Shown: positions 46,501 through 56,470 of the stretch, piece by piece | Layout of the letters: each line of letters starts with the position of its first letter | Numbering within the stretch: position 1 is the stretch's first letter | Assembly: GCA_002179805.1 (NCBI GenBank) | Contig: NAVB01000954.1 | Coordinates: 1-64,000 of the forward strand | DNA from: Acanthamoeba lenticulata | Taxonomy: Eukaryota > Discosea > Longamoebia > Acanthamoebidae | Direction of reading: 5' to 3' | Length of the DNA: 64,000 bases | Position numbers and translations under genes: made by a program | The notes under the pieces: model-generated | What the model was told of the DNA's origin: nothing | Databases searched by the model: none | The model's input: the letters and a program-made list of their open reading frames with translations, nothing else

Positions 46501-47389
46501 TTCCAACCACCGTTACGTGGGGTCTTACTGACGCGACTATTGGACGCAGGCCGAGTACGCCGAGTACGAGATCAACGACCCGTTCGTCCACAAGATCACG
46601 GCAGGTCTCGACAATTTGTTTGGGCCCTTCAAGGTACATGGCCGTTCACCCACTTCCCCACTTTCCTTGGTTGCCGCAGCTTCGCTCACGTGCGCGTGGT
46701 CCCTCTTTTTCGCTTTTGCGCAGACACATCTCACCGAGGGCAACTACGACGGGTTGGTCCACATCGTCATCCATGACATCGCCTCGCGCCTCGAGAAGGC
46801 CCTGTTCCAGAAGCGATTCAACCAGGTACCGCCACACGCGCCGTTCTCGGTGCCCTGTAGAGATTCGTTGTTGTGAGCCCCTGGTCGACCAACCGGATCC
46901 CTTCATCGGGCGTGCGTCACGACACCAGATGGGTGCGCTCCAGTTCGATAAGGACCTGCGGCGATTGGTCAGCTATTTCACGTCAGTGGCGCACAACGCG
47001 GCCAAGCTCACTGGCACGACGGTCCGGGGCGAATTCGCTCGCCTGTCCCAGATCGCGTCCCTCCTCAACCTGGAAAAGGTTCTTCATCCCCCTCTTCCGT
47101 CCCGCTCTTGCTTGCGCCGCTTGCTTGTTTGCGCCGCTTGCCGGCACACTAACTGAGCATCGGTCTTGAACAATGCTACAGGTGAGCGAAGTGATGGAGT
47201 ATTGGGACGAGAACGCCCGCCTTCAACTACGACTCACGCCGGCAGAGGTAACCCCTCGCCCCCCCCCCCCGGCTCTTTTCTCGGTACCGCTGTTGACGAG
47301 CAACTTGTGCAAAACGTGAGCAGGTGCGTAAAGTGCTTGCGCGCCGCGTCGAATTCCGTGCCGAAGACATTGCCCGCCTCAAGCTGTGA
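43509..47389 (+). CDS. COG4: Conserved oligomeric Golgi complex subunit 4
   Basis: A gene of about twenty short exons from ATG 43509 to TGA 47387-47389. N-terminal coiled coil: TDIEQARALLEATRQQETQI. Conserved blocks include NCVSGVEEAMAKEDYETAA, HIGRYLTI, FCLLYAPLGLKEEGLTRYSH, FVLQSCTQRALST, SNLEQVAQTITPSIRPLI and the family-specific C-terminal end SQIASLLNLEKVSEVMEYWD, ENARLQLRLTPAEVRKVLAR, VEFRAEDIARLKL. The latter matches the human COG4 end (LTPAEVRQVLALRIDFR). COG4 is a lobe A subunit of the tether for retrograde intra-Golgi vesicles and binds SNAREs. One intron (about 45035-45210) carries an AT-rich imperfect palindrome (tatgtatatg near 45134). Confidence 0.93.
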
Positions 47390-47731
47390 GACAACAAGCT
47401 CGGCAAGGAGGCGGCGTGAAGCCGTTTCTTCTTCGTGCCGCAAGAGCGCTACCGCACTCTGTGGTGAACCACGAAAATTCATCATTTTTTGCCATTTTTT
47501 AATTCCTCCTTGTTTTGTTATTGGGTGTGTCGGCGCTACGTGAATATTCGGCCGAACTGTGCGTTTCAATCTCTAAAAATGCTCGGTTATGAGCGCCACG
47601 TTGCTGTACAAAAAAAACAAAAAATAAATCAGTAAAAAAAGATAGATAGAACAACGAAAGATAAGCACAGATTGGCTGTACGTGGAGGTAGACGAGCACA
47701 CATCAAAGGTCAGGAAGTTTTCAAAATCTTG
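47390..47731. other. Intergenic region between COG4 and BCAS3-like genes
   Basis: 342 bp, AT-rich with A-runs (aaaaaaaacaaaaaataaatc near 47610). No ORF of interest was found. It presumably holds the COG4 3' end and the next promoter. Confidence 0.4.
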
Positions 47732-50700
47732 ATGTCGTATAATGGCGTTGTTGCAGAGAAGCGCAAAGCCAGGTACTCTTCCTTCTTATCGTCTCTTTTC
47801 TTCCATCATTTGATGCTGTGCTTGGATCCGTTAGTATTTACCCGCTTTAAATACAGTGAACAATCCTATCTGCAAAGTTTCGGGACATACGTCTCTGGCT
47901 TTTCGTCCTACATCCCATCGGGCTTGAAGAAACTACAATCAAGCACCCAGCCCCACGATGAGCGCGACAAGGTTTTGTGGGTTGGATTCGACAGCTACGA
48001 GAAAGGAGGCAAAAGGTACCAACGGCACCCGGCCCCGGGCCTCGCCAGCGGCAGCTTGATTTTATTTACTTTAGTTTTACTTCTGCATAATAATCTGACC
48101 TCCACCTCCCCCATAAACTATCATCGATTTGGGCAGCCGGCGGTGCCTGCTGCTTAGTTTCGTGAACGGGTTCCAGATTTGGGACATAGAGGACCAACCA
48201 GACCTCATCTGCGAGCTGGTTTCGAAGAGAGAAGGCGCTATCAAGTGCTTTAAGGTGCGTACCGGTGGTTCAGAGCAGGGCAGCTCTGCAACTTGGGTTT
48301 TATCTTCTCGAGCTGACGTGTCTTTCGCTACCCCTCTTTGCACAAGTTTTTGCAAACACCGCCTGCGGGTGCTCCCAAGGGCCGTCTCACGGACAAGCAC
48401 CCTGTCATCGCCATGGCGTACGTGTTGTTTTGTCGAGAGCTCTATAACTTCTCGGAGTCCTTATGAACAGTTGCCCATCTGTTTTGCTGTTATCAACAGG
48501 TCGGCTGAGGACTCACCCAAGTTTGAAAAGACGTCAGTCAAGCTGTACTCCCTGCGCGAGCAGGACACCGTCAACACCATGCGCTTCCGGTCGGAGGTCC
48601 ACTCCATCCAATGCAGCAAACGCATGCTCATGGTGGTACGTTGGCCGAGCCCCCTCCCTTCCTCTCCTCGGCTTTTTACCACTCTATTTCTGATCTTGTG
48701 GTGACGATGCATCAGGCGCTGCAAGGGCACATCTACGGGTTCGATATTGTAAATATGAACAAGATCTTCAGCCGAGAGTACTACCCGCAGGAGCTGTCAC
48801 ACATGCGGACCGGGCGTTCGTTGTCTTCGACCAGCCTCCGGCCTACCCAGGCGTCATCTCTGCCCTCCTCGCTCGTGGCGCTGGGCCCACGGTGGCTGGC
48901 CTATCCGAGCAAGCGGATGCAGGGCATCAAGGACGAGGGTCCCTCCACGACAGCGGTGGATCAGCTGGTCGAGGCGGCCAAAGTCTTGGCCGACCTCAGC
49001 TATAAGACTGTTTCAGGCTACCTTTCCCCCGAAACACCCGTGGCCGGCCCCCCGTCGCCCTCGGCCGAGGATCAGGCCAACTTTGGCAACGTACGCTCTT
49101 TTAATTTATTAATAGTTGATGGTAATTGTTAGGCATCATGTTAATGCGTTCGACATCCCGCAGGTCGTGGTGTATGATGTCAGCGCCGGCAAGACAGTGG
49201 CTCACTTCCGTGCACACAAAGAACCCCTCGCTTATCTGGCGTTTGATCCCAGTGGCACGCTTGTACGTGACACATGCCGCGGCCGCCTCCGCGAAGATCG
49301 GGGTGCTGATTATCTCTTAGCCGCTTTGCTGACAATGCTTTGGGTGGTTTGCTTTATTCAGCTGGTGACGGCGGGAGTGAGCGGCTGCGAGTTCAACGTC
49401 TTCCAAATCCGCCCGTCGTCGGGGCCCGCCCACGAGAACGCCTTGCCCATGTACGTCGCATCTGCCTTGTTTTGTTGGTGGCCCGTCCGCATTCTGACAT
49501 TTTTGTTTTTGTTTGGGGGGGGGCTTGTAGCTATACGCTGATTCGCGGCCGGACGATTGCGACGATCACTGATATCACCTTCAGCAACGATAGCCGATGG
49601 ATGGCCGTCAGTAGCGCTCATGGCACAACCCGTATGTCACCTGCCCTTCCCCGACCTTCTTGCCCTTCCTTTTCGTGGCTCACGGTGACAATAACAATGA
49701 CGATGCAGACATCTACGCCATAAACCCGGAGGGCGGTCCTGTGAATATCCATACCCACATTCCGTCGGAACCCATCGCCAGCCACGAAGTGTTCGTGTTC
49801 AACCGTCCGACGGAGCCCAAGCACCTGGGCCTCAACGTCATCGAGCGCATCAAGCAGGCTCACGCCCCGGCCGAGGAGGGCACCAAGGCACGGCTCCCGG
49901 GCTTGCCTGCCTAACACTTCGTTTCCAGGGCTCACTTGGCGTTTTGTGGCGTTGTTGTTGCTGTGTACAGACCTACTCGCCCATGACGGCCGCCACCATC
50001 ATGAGCACGCCGTCCAAGATGAAGATCATGGTGGTGACTCAAGCGGGCATCCTCACGCAGTACAACCTGCGGCCGCACGGCCCAACGCCTGGGCCTGATG
50101 TCGACCCCAAGACCCTGCAGCTCACCGTGGAGCCCACCTTTTACTGGGACGTCTGCCGGCGGAGCAACTGGCCGCAGCTGCTGACGCGGATAAAGTCCAA
50201 GGCTGGGGACCACCACGACCAAGCTGAGGGCGGTCCGGCCGGAGCCCCGTCGTCGGCCGCCGCCGCAGCCGCGGCAGGCAAGGCCAAGGACAAGTCCAAC
50301 GATCCCACGTGGCTCTCCAATGTGGAGATCTGCACGCACACGCCCCACTTCCGGCCTCTGTGGGCCGGCCCGCAGTTCACGTTCAAGACCTATCGCAAGC
50401 CGGAGGGCAACCTATCCGACCAGCTCTTCATGCCGCCCGTCCGAGACGAGAGCAAGATCGAGGCCAAGTACAAGCCCGTGGGCGCCGGAGGCGGCAAGTC
50501 TAGCGCGCACGAGGCGTCGTCGTGGAGCCCAGTCGACCTCGAGGAGGGCGTCCCCTCGAGCCCCGTCGGCAAGCAGCTCAAAGGTCCCGCTCCCTCTCCT
50601 TGTTACCCTCGCACATGAGCCTGGCTCTCATCGCCTGGACTACGTGTGTGTGTGTTCAAAACGCAGATCACATCAACCAGGCGATTAAGACTCCCATGCG

Positions 50701-51102
50701 CTTTGCCGAGAAGAAGACAGGTGCGCTTGCGCTAGATCTGTGTTGGGTTCAAAGGGGATCTGAGGCCTCACTTTTTGCCATCTTGGGATGCAGAGACGGT
50801 CTTGGTGGACAGTCTCGTGAGCGATTACAAGAAGAACCACGCGTCGTCGTCCTCGTTGGGGCCCAGCTACAGCTCCCCGACCCTGTCCAGAGCTGCCGAC
50901 AAGGTCAGGAACTGACCCATCTCTCTCTCTCTCTCTCTTCCCCATCGCGTGTTGCTCATGCGGTGATCTGATTCCACATGCGCACGCGCATACGTACGCA
51001 CAGAGCGCGGACCCCTACGACAGCGAGCCGCCGCCGCTGCGGATCGACTCGCACCAGACCTACGAGTACGCTGATGACGATGAGGACGGCTACATGAGTT
51101 GA
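47732..51102 (+). CDS. BCAS3: BCAS3-like WD40 protein (autophagy/PROPPIN-related propeller)
   Basis: The first exon starts at ATG 47732 (MSYNGVVAEKRKA) and splices to SEQSYLQSFGTYVSGFSSYI, equivalent to human TEQSYMESVVTFL. Propeller blades follow: VLWVGFDSYEKGG, LLSFVNGFQIWDIED, SVKLYSLREQDTVNTMRF, EVHSIQCSKRMLMVALQGHI, LVALGPRWLAYPS, VAHFRAHKEPLAYLAFDPSG, SGCEFNVFQI, DITFSNDSRWMAVSSAHGTT and HIYAINPEGG, which correspond block for block to BCAS3 (HDFHVFQIL, VSTLRGTSHVFPINPYGG). The BCAS3 domain and a low-complexity C-terminus (KKNHASSSSLGPSYSS, ending DDEDGYMS) complete it; stop 51100-51102. BCAS3 family propellers bind phosphoinositides at phagophores with PHAF1; no PHAF1 gene is nearby. 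Confidence 0.88.
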
Positions 51103-51828
51103 CGAAGAAGGGGACAACGACGGGAAGATTGGTTTCGGTTGGGGTGTCAGGCGAGTGTTTGACGTCCCTGTGACTGTCGACCGGGACACATAACAACTAC
51201 CATTGACCGCTACCGCTGCTGCTGGTCTGCTCTGGCCGTCCCCCATTTCCTCCTCTTCTTCCCCCGCTGTGGCGATACTCGCTCAGCCGACCCGCTACAC
51301 TTTCTTGCTCCACAACGCGCCTCAGCCCTCCTTCGCTCCATCATGATGATCGACGCACCAGCCTGTACAGCCGCCAGCACGTGCACCAACAATAAAAATA
51401 AGTAAAAAAAAATAGTGCTTGCTTATAATGTTGTTTTTGCATTCCATTTGCCTACCTTATGTGGTTGCAGGGGAACCAAATGTTAGTTGCCGAGTAGCAA
51501 GCGCCACCTTACATGGATAGAAAGTTGCAATGCAATTATCAGTGAACACGTTTTGTGCAGAAATATTTGAAAAAGGAACTTCTTTCGCAGTTTTCTGCCG
51601 AATGAGACGCTGCCAGGTGGGCAAGGCGTGGTTGCTGTCCGCGCATGTCGGAGCGCTTTTCGCATGCCACGCGGTTACTGCGCTCCCAGTGGCTGGCGAG
51701 TAGCGTGGGGGTGTCGCCACCCCCTCCTCACGGCGAGCTAGCGAGCGGTGTTCTTTTCTTTCCACCACCACACCTGTACAATCTACCCGTAAAACCACTT
51801 CACCTTTCCACTACCAACCCCAAAAAAG
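51103..51828. other. Intergenic region before the intronless coiled-coil gene
   Basis: 726 bp. The left half contains the BCAS3 3' flank with AATAAAAATAA near 51392. The right end, before ATG 51829, is CA/CT-rich (ccaccaccacacctgtacaatc) and lacks a clear TATA box. No ORF with family resemblance was seen. Confidence 0.4.
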
Positions 51829-53028
51829 ATGGCCTCCCTTCCCGGCAACTCAGACAGAGAGAAGCTCGATTCCCTGTGCCAGCTCACCCACAAGGAGCAG
51901 GCCGTGTGGTTCCTCAATGCCTTCTGGGAGACCTTCGCGCAGGCTGAGGCTGAGACCGTGTGGAAGACCGTCCACAAGTGCTATGAGGTTGATCCTGCTG
52001 GTAAGGCCGGTGTCAGCCTTGACGAGCTCCAGGCCCACCGCCTGCTCGAGCACCTCAAGGAGGCCCACACCGTGGCGACCCTGAGGGAGAAGCTGCGTGG
52101 CTCTGGCGCCATCGAGGGTAACCCCAAGAAGGTCCCGCTGACGCACATCCTGATCACCAACTACAACATCGACTGGCACACCCTTATCCACGCCCCTCAG
52201 GGCTCGCCCGAGGAGGTCGTCAAGGCCGAGCAGATGTTCGCCGGCGTCCAGGCCCTCTTCGCCGCCGCCACCGCCAAGGAGGCTGAGGCTGCCGCCTCGC
52301 TCGCGGCTGCCTCCAAGGCCGAGGAGGAGGCCAAGGCCAGTGAGGCCGCCTCCAAGTCCGCCGCCGCCGAAGCCGCTGCCTGTGAGGCCGAGGCCAAGGC
52401 CGGTGAGGCTGCCGCCCAGGCCAAGGAGGCTGAGGCCAAGGCCAAGGAGGACGAGGTGCTCGCTGTCAAGGCTGAGCTCGAGGCTGCCCTCAACGACTTG
52501 AAGGCTCAGGAGTCTGCCTACAAGGCCAAGACTGAGGAGCTCACCAAGGCCAGCGAGGAGGGCACCGTCGTCTCCAAGAACAAGGCCAAGGCCGAGCTTG
52601 CCCAGCACCTCGCCCAGGATCCTCTTGGCCTCCAGAAGGCCAAGATCAGCCAGGAGGTCATCGTGAAGAAGGCCGACAAGGCTGCTCAGGTCGCCAAGGC
52701 TGCCACTGACGTTGCCTCGCAGGCCAGGGCTGCCTCTGAGGCTCAGGCCAACGCCGCCTCGCAGGCCAAGGCTGCCGCTGATGCCGCCGCCGCCGACGCC
52801 GCCAAGTCCACCGCCGCCGCCCAGGCTGCCCGCGCTGACTCGGAGAAGGCCAAGACCGCCGCCGACGCCGCCGTCGACGACGCTAACAGGAAGATCGCTG
52901 AGGCCGAGGCCTACCTCGAAGAGGCCAAGAAGAGGCTTCCTCTCGGCGCCAACTGGTGGATGGACAGGGAGCTCATTGAGGCCAAGTCCTTCCTGCCCAA
53001 GAGCAAGGGTGGTATTGCCAGGGTGTAA
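51829..53028 (+). CDS. Intronless Ala-rich coiled-coil protein, paralog A of an unrecognised family
   Basis: A single uninterrupted frame of 399 aa from ATG 51829 (context aaaaaagATGG). The N-terminal globular part (residues 1-130) has EQAVWFLNAFWETF, ELQAHRLLEHLKEAHTV, KVPLTHILITNYNIDWHTLI and HAPQGSPEEVVKAEQM. The middle (about 145-370) is a highly helical Ala/Glu/Lys coiled coil with AELAQHLAQDPLGLQKAKIS. The end is NWWMDRELIEAKSFLPKSKG plus GIARV. I cannot assign a known family; the coiled coil plus a small N-terminal domain suggests a structural or scaffold role, inferred only from shape. Codon use is almost entirely C/G-ending with many GCC and AAG codons, like uL2 and the histones, which implies high expression. 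It shares the whole domain plan with the gene at 54979-56301. Confidence 0.85.
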   Translation: MASLPGNSDREKLDSLCQLTHKEQAVWFLNAFWETFAQAEAETVWKTVHKCYEVDPAGKAGVSLDELQAHRLLEHLKEAHTVATLREKLRGSGAIEGNPKKVPLTHILITNYNIDWHTLIHAPQGSPEEVVKAEQMFAGVQALFAAATAKEAEAAASLAAASKAEEEAKASEAASKSAAAEAAACEAEAKAGEAAAQAKEAEAKAKEDEVLAVKAELEAALNDLKAQESAYKAKTEELTKASEEGTVVSKNKAKAELAQHLAQDPLGLQKAKISQEVIVKKADKAAQVAKAATDVASQARAASEAQANAASQAKAAADAAAADAAKSTAAAQAARADSEKAKTAADAAVDDANRKIAEAEAYLEEAKKRLPLGANWWMDRELIEAKSFLPKSKGGIARV

Positions 53029-53335
53029 AACAGTTCTTCAAGAAGCCCCCTTGCGAGGGGATCCTCCAGCATGGACAACGTTCATGTGCCAGGCTCCTTC
53101 GCCCTTTGTACCTGCCTGTTCACTACAAAACAAACAAAAACACAACAGTTGCCTCCTTGTACAACTGGTCCTTTTCCTCCAGCACTTGACGCCAAGGGGG
53201 AGGAGTTTGTGGTAGTAGTAGTTGTTAAAAACGCTGTAGTAGAAGGGCGAATCACTTCATGTTGTTTTGTTGGTTGCTGGACGTCAGACGACCACGCGTT
53301 TAGAGAGAAACAGGACAAACACACACCAGCGAGCT

Positions 53336-54868
53336 TTACGCGATGACCTCCTCCTCCTTGGCGGACGGCAGTGACGGGTGCGCGTAGAAGGCGGGCGCCT
53401 CCGGCTCCAGCAGGAACTCCTCCTGCACCAGCACGAGGACCAAAGGATGCGTGTGAGCGGGCAACAGCTGCTCACCAAAGGGCAACAACCACTGAAAACG
53501 CACCAAGTGCTCCATGGCCTCGAGGCTCAATACGAGAAGGTCGTGGTTGAGGATGTCGTAGACGTTGCAGGCGCCAACGGGCAGGACCTTGACCGATTGC
53601 AGGTTGTTGGACGCTTTCCGGAAGGAGTCATCGACGTTCTTGCCGTCGATCACAAGCGCCTTGCTCCACTCCTGTGGGAGGAAATGGGTCATGCATGTCA
53701 GTTGTTGACAATGGCACGAACGAGGATGAAGGAAGACGAGGATGAAGGAGGACGAAGAGGAGGGAAAGAAGAAGCGACCTTGCCCTCGACCACGTGGGCG
53801 AGGTTCCTGGTCTTGGCCTCGTCGACTTGCGTGCTTCGCACGATCTTGAGCTTGCCCTGGGCAAACTTGAGCGAGAGGGCGGTCTTGAGGCCCAGCTTGC
53901 GGACCTTCTTGAGCAGCGGGAAGTAGTAGTCGCGCGGCCTCTTGGCGTGGGCGTGGCCACCTGGTCACAGCAGACAGACAGACAGACCAACGGACACGCC
54001 AAGCGATGTGAGATCGAGAGCGAGAGGACAAAGATGAACAACTACAACGACAACAACAACAACACGGCGGGGGCTGGCCTCAGACGAAGACGAAACGTAA
54101 ACGACGCACCTCCAACCCAGAGCGGGGAGCGGATGCTGCCCTGTCGCGACCGACCGGAGCCCTTCTGAGGGCGGGGCTTGCGGCCACCGCCGCTCACCTC
54201 GGCCCGGGACTTGGACTTGTGCGTTCCCTGTCGCCTCTTGGCCAACTGCCACACCACCACCCTGCGCAAGAAGAGAAAATCATGAGCGAATGGATGAACG
54301 AATGAGGCAAGCTGGGTGTCACCAGCGCCGCACCTGTGCAAAATGTCCCGACGAATGGGGACCATGAAAATGTTGGGATTGAGAGTCACGGTGCCGATCG
54401 GGCCTGCCTGTTCCTTGTTCAGGAAGGACTCGATGGGTAGCTCCAGCACGGGAGCCCACCGTTGTGTGTCATCGACAATGCCGGCTGCCCCTGTAACGGA
54501 AATTGGTGTTGATTATCTGATGTAATTGAAAGTTCAGAGCCCAGGGCCGTACGTTGCACAAGGGCCGTAGCCTCCGCCTCATCTTGCGCGGCATCCAGCT
54601 CCGTTTCTTCATCGTCCGTCGCTTCCTCACTCGAGGCGGCAGCGCTTTGTTCTGACTTCGCAGCACTTCCATAACGAGGGGCGAAAGACGAATGCAGCCC
54701 CATCCGGGCGGAAATGGACGGCAGACGCGGAAGTGTAACGAGGGGAGTGCGGTTCGCCAGGAATCGGAGATGGACGGCAGTGGAAGCGGTCGGGAAAGGA
54801 GGCAGCGATGCGACGAGGCGCTGGCTGTTAGCCCTTACATGGGGCCTGACGCATTGCGAGGCCTTCAT
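53336..54868 (-). CDS. MRPL4: Mitochondrial large-subunit ribosomal protein uL4m
   Basis: A multi-exon gene from ATG 54868 to TAA complement(53336..53338). The N-terminus ([20 protein letters not shown]) is Arg-rich and acid-free for over 50 residues, a mitochondrial presequence. Conserved uL4 blocks follow: [82 protein letters not shown] and [20 protein letters not shown]. The extended loop with [17 protein letters not shown] lines the nascent peptide exit tunnel in bacterial L4. The cytosolic paralog is excluded by the loop sequence and the presequence. The exon at about 53390-53500 is approximate. Its start lies 110 bp downstream of the stop of paralog B. Confidence 0.9.
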
Positions 54869-54978
54869 TGGGATTTGATCAACAAGAAGGGAGATCTGAC
54901 AAGAAATAAACAAACTTTCGTTTTCTTTTATTTTCTTATTGCAGAATCTACAGAGGATGAGCACGGCAAGCCGAGAGC

Positions 54979-56301
54979 CTATTTCTCCTTGGGGTTGAAG
55001 CCTCCCTTGCTCTTGGGCAAGTACGCCTTGGCCTCGTGAAGTTCCCTCTCCTGTGAAGTGATAAGGGTGAGTAAGGGGCAATCAAAGATACCCACAGCGG
55101 GAAGGGGAAATGGTACCATCCACCAGACGCCACCGTGGGGCAGCGAGTTCTTGGCCTTCTCGAGGTACGCCTCGGCCTCGGCCACCCGCTTGCTGGCCTC
55201 GGCAAATGCAGCCTCAGCGGCCTCCTTGGCCTGCGCGGCCTGCTGGGCGGCAGCCTCGGCGGCCACGGCGGCGCGCTCAGTCTTCTTGACGGCAGCCTCC
55301 TGCGTGATCTTGGCCTTGCGCAGCGGGAGGGGGTCCTCGGCCAGGTGCTGGGCGAGCTCGTTCTTGGCCTTGTTGCGCTGGACGACGCCGCCCTCCTCGC
55401 TGCGCCTCTTGAGCTCCTCGGTCTTGTTGTTGTAGGCCTCTTCCTGGGCCTGTTGACACGAGGGAATGAAGATGACGATGATGAGCACGGTGATGGAGTT
55501 GAGCTAAGACAGGAGGAAAGGCACCTTCAGCTCGGCGAGCGCAGCCTCAAGCTCGGCCTTGGCCGTCTTGAGCTCCTCCTCACGCTGCTTGGCCGCGTGG
55601 AGAGCGGCGGTGGCCTCCTCCTTCTTCCTCTCGGCCTCGCTGAACGCGGCGTTAACCTCATCGAGCATCTTCTGGGCCTTGCGGATCTCCTCCTGATCGC
55701 CCTGCACTGTTTTGTGTGGGTTGGATGAGCTGCCTCGTACATCATCATCATGAGAGCCTCATGCTTCTTCTTGTTGAGGGCCCATACCGGCGTTCACCAG
55801 CTCGTGCCAGTCGACATTGTACTTGAAGGTGAGGATGTGCGTCAGCGGCACTCGCTTGAACTGGCCGGCGCTGATGGCACCAGTGTTCCTCAGCCGGTCC
55901 CTCATCGCCTGGACGGCCACAGGCGAAAGATGAGCCCCCAAAGAACGAAAACGAAGTGCTGCTGAAGAGGGGGGAGGGAAGAAGGGAGAACCTGGACGGT
56001 CATCGACTCATGGAAGAACTCGAGGAAACGATGGGCCTGGAACTCATCGAGGTCGCTGCCGGCGGCCTTCTTGTCAGTGTCGAGCTCGATGCACTTGGCG
56101 ACGAACTTCCAGAACTTTTCGGCATCATCCTTCGCGGTCCCCCAAAAGCTGAAGTGACGAAACTGAGGGACATATCTAGACAGCGTGCAGATGGAGGTAA
56201 GGTAGGACGTACGCGTTCAGGAACCACACTGCCTGTTCCTTGTACGTCTTCTTGCAGAGGCTCTCGAGCTTCTCCTTGTCGTTGGAACCCTGGAGCGACA
56301 T
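54979..56301 (-). CDS. Six-exon coiled-coil protein, paralog B of the same unrecognised family
   Basis: Exons complement(join(54979..55050,55117..55449,55525..55706,55788..55908,55992..56148,56213..56301)) give 317 aa, total length divisible by three. It aligns with paralog A from end to end: MSLQGSNDKEKLESLC, EQAVWFLNA, EFQAHRFLEFFHESMTV, RVPLTHILTFKYNVDWHELV, NAVQGDQEEIRKAQKMLDEV, AKNELAQHLAEDPLPLRKAK and LHEAKAYLPKSKGGFNPKEK. The coiled coil is about 80 residues shorter and less Ala-rich than in paralog A. All five introns are GT-AG and 60-80 nt long. Function is unknown. It is divergent from PIG-S, with 169 bp between start codons. Confidence 0.85.
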
Positions 56302-56470
56302 GTTTCGTGCACGGTAGGTGTGTGTTGATGAGACAACAGCAATAGAAGAGGGGTTGTGGAAGCCCTTACCGCAGGCCCAAGAGCAACGCCCAATTACGTC
56401 AACAGGAAACTAAAATAAAATCGTTTTTAAACATTAATGATTTTAAAATAAAAAAGGGGAAAAGGAGAAG

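Noticed and set aside
51850..52608. Minus-strand 252-codon Leu/Gly-rich frame
   Set aside because: It is a mirror of the Ala/Glu/Lys-rich paralog A; the sense protein has a true paralog nearby.
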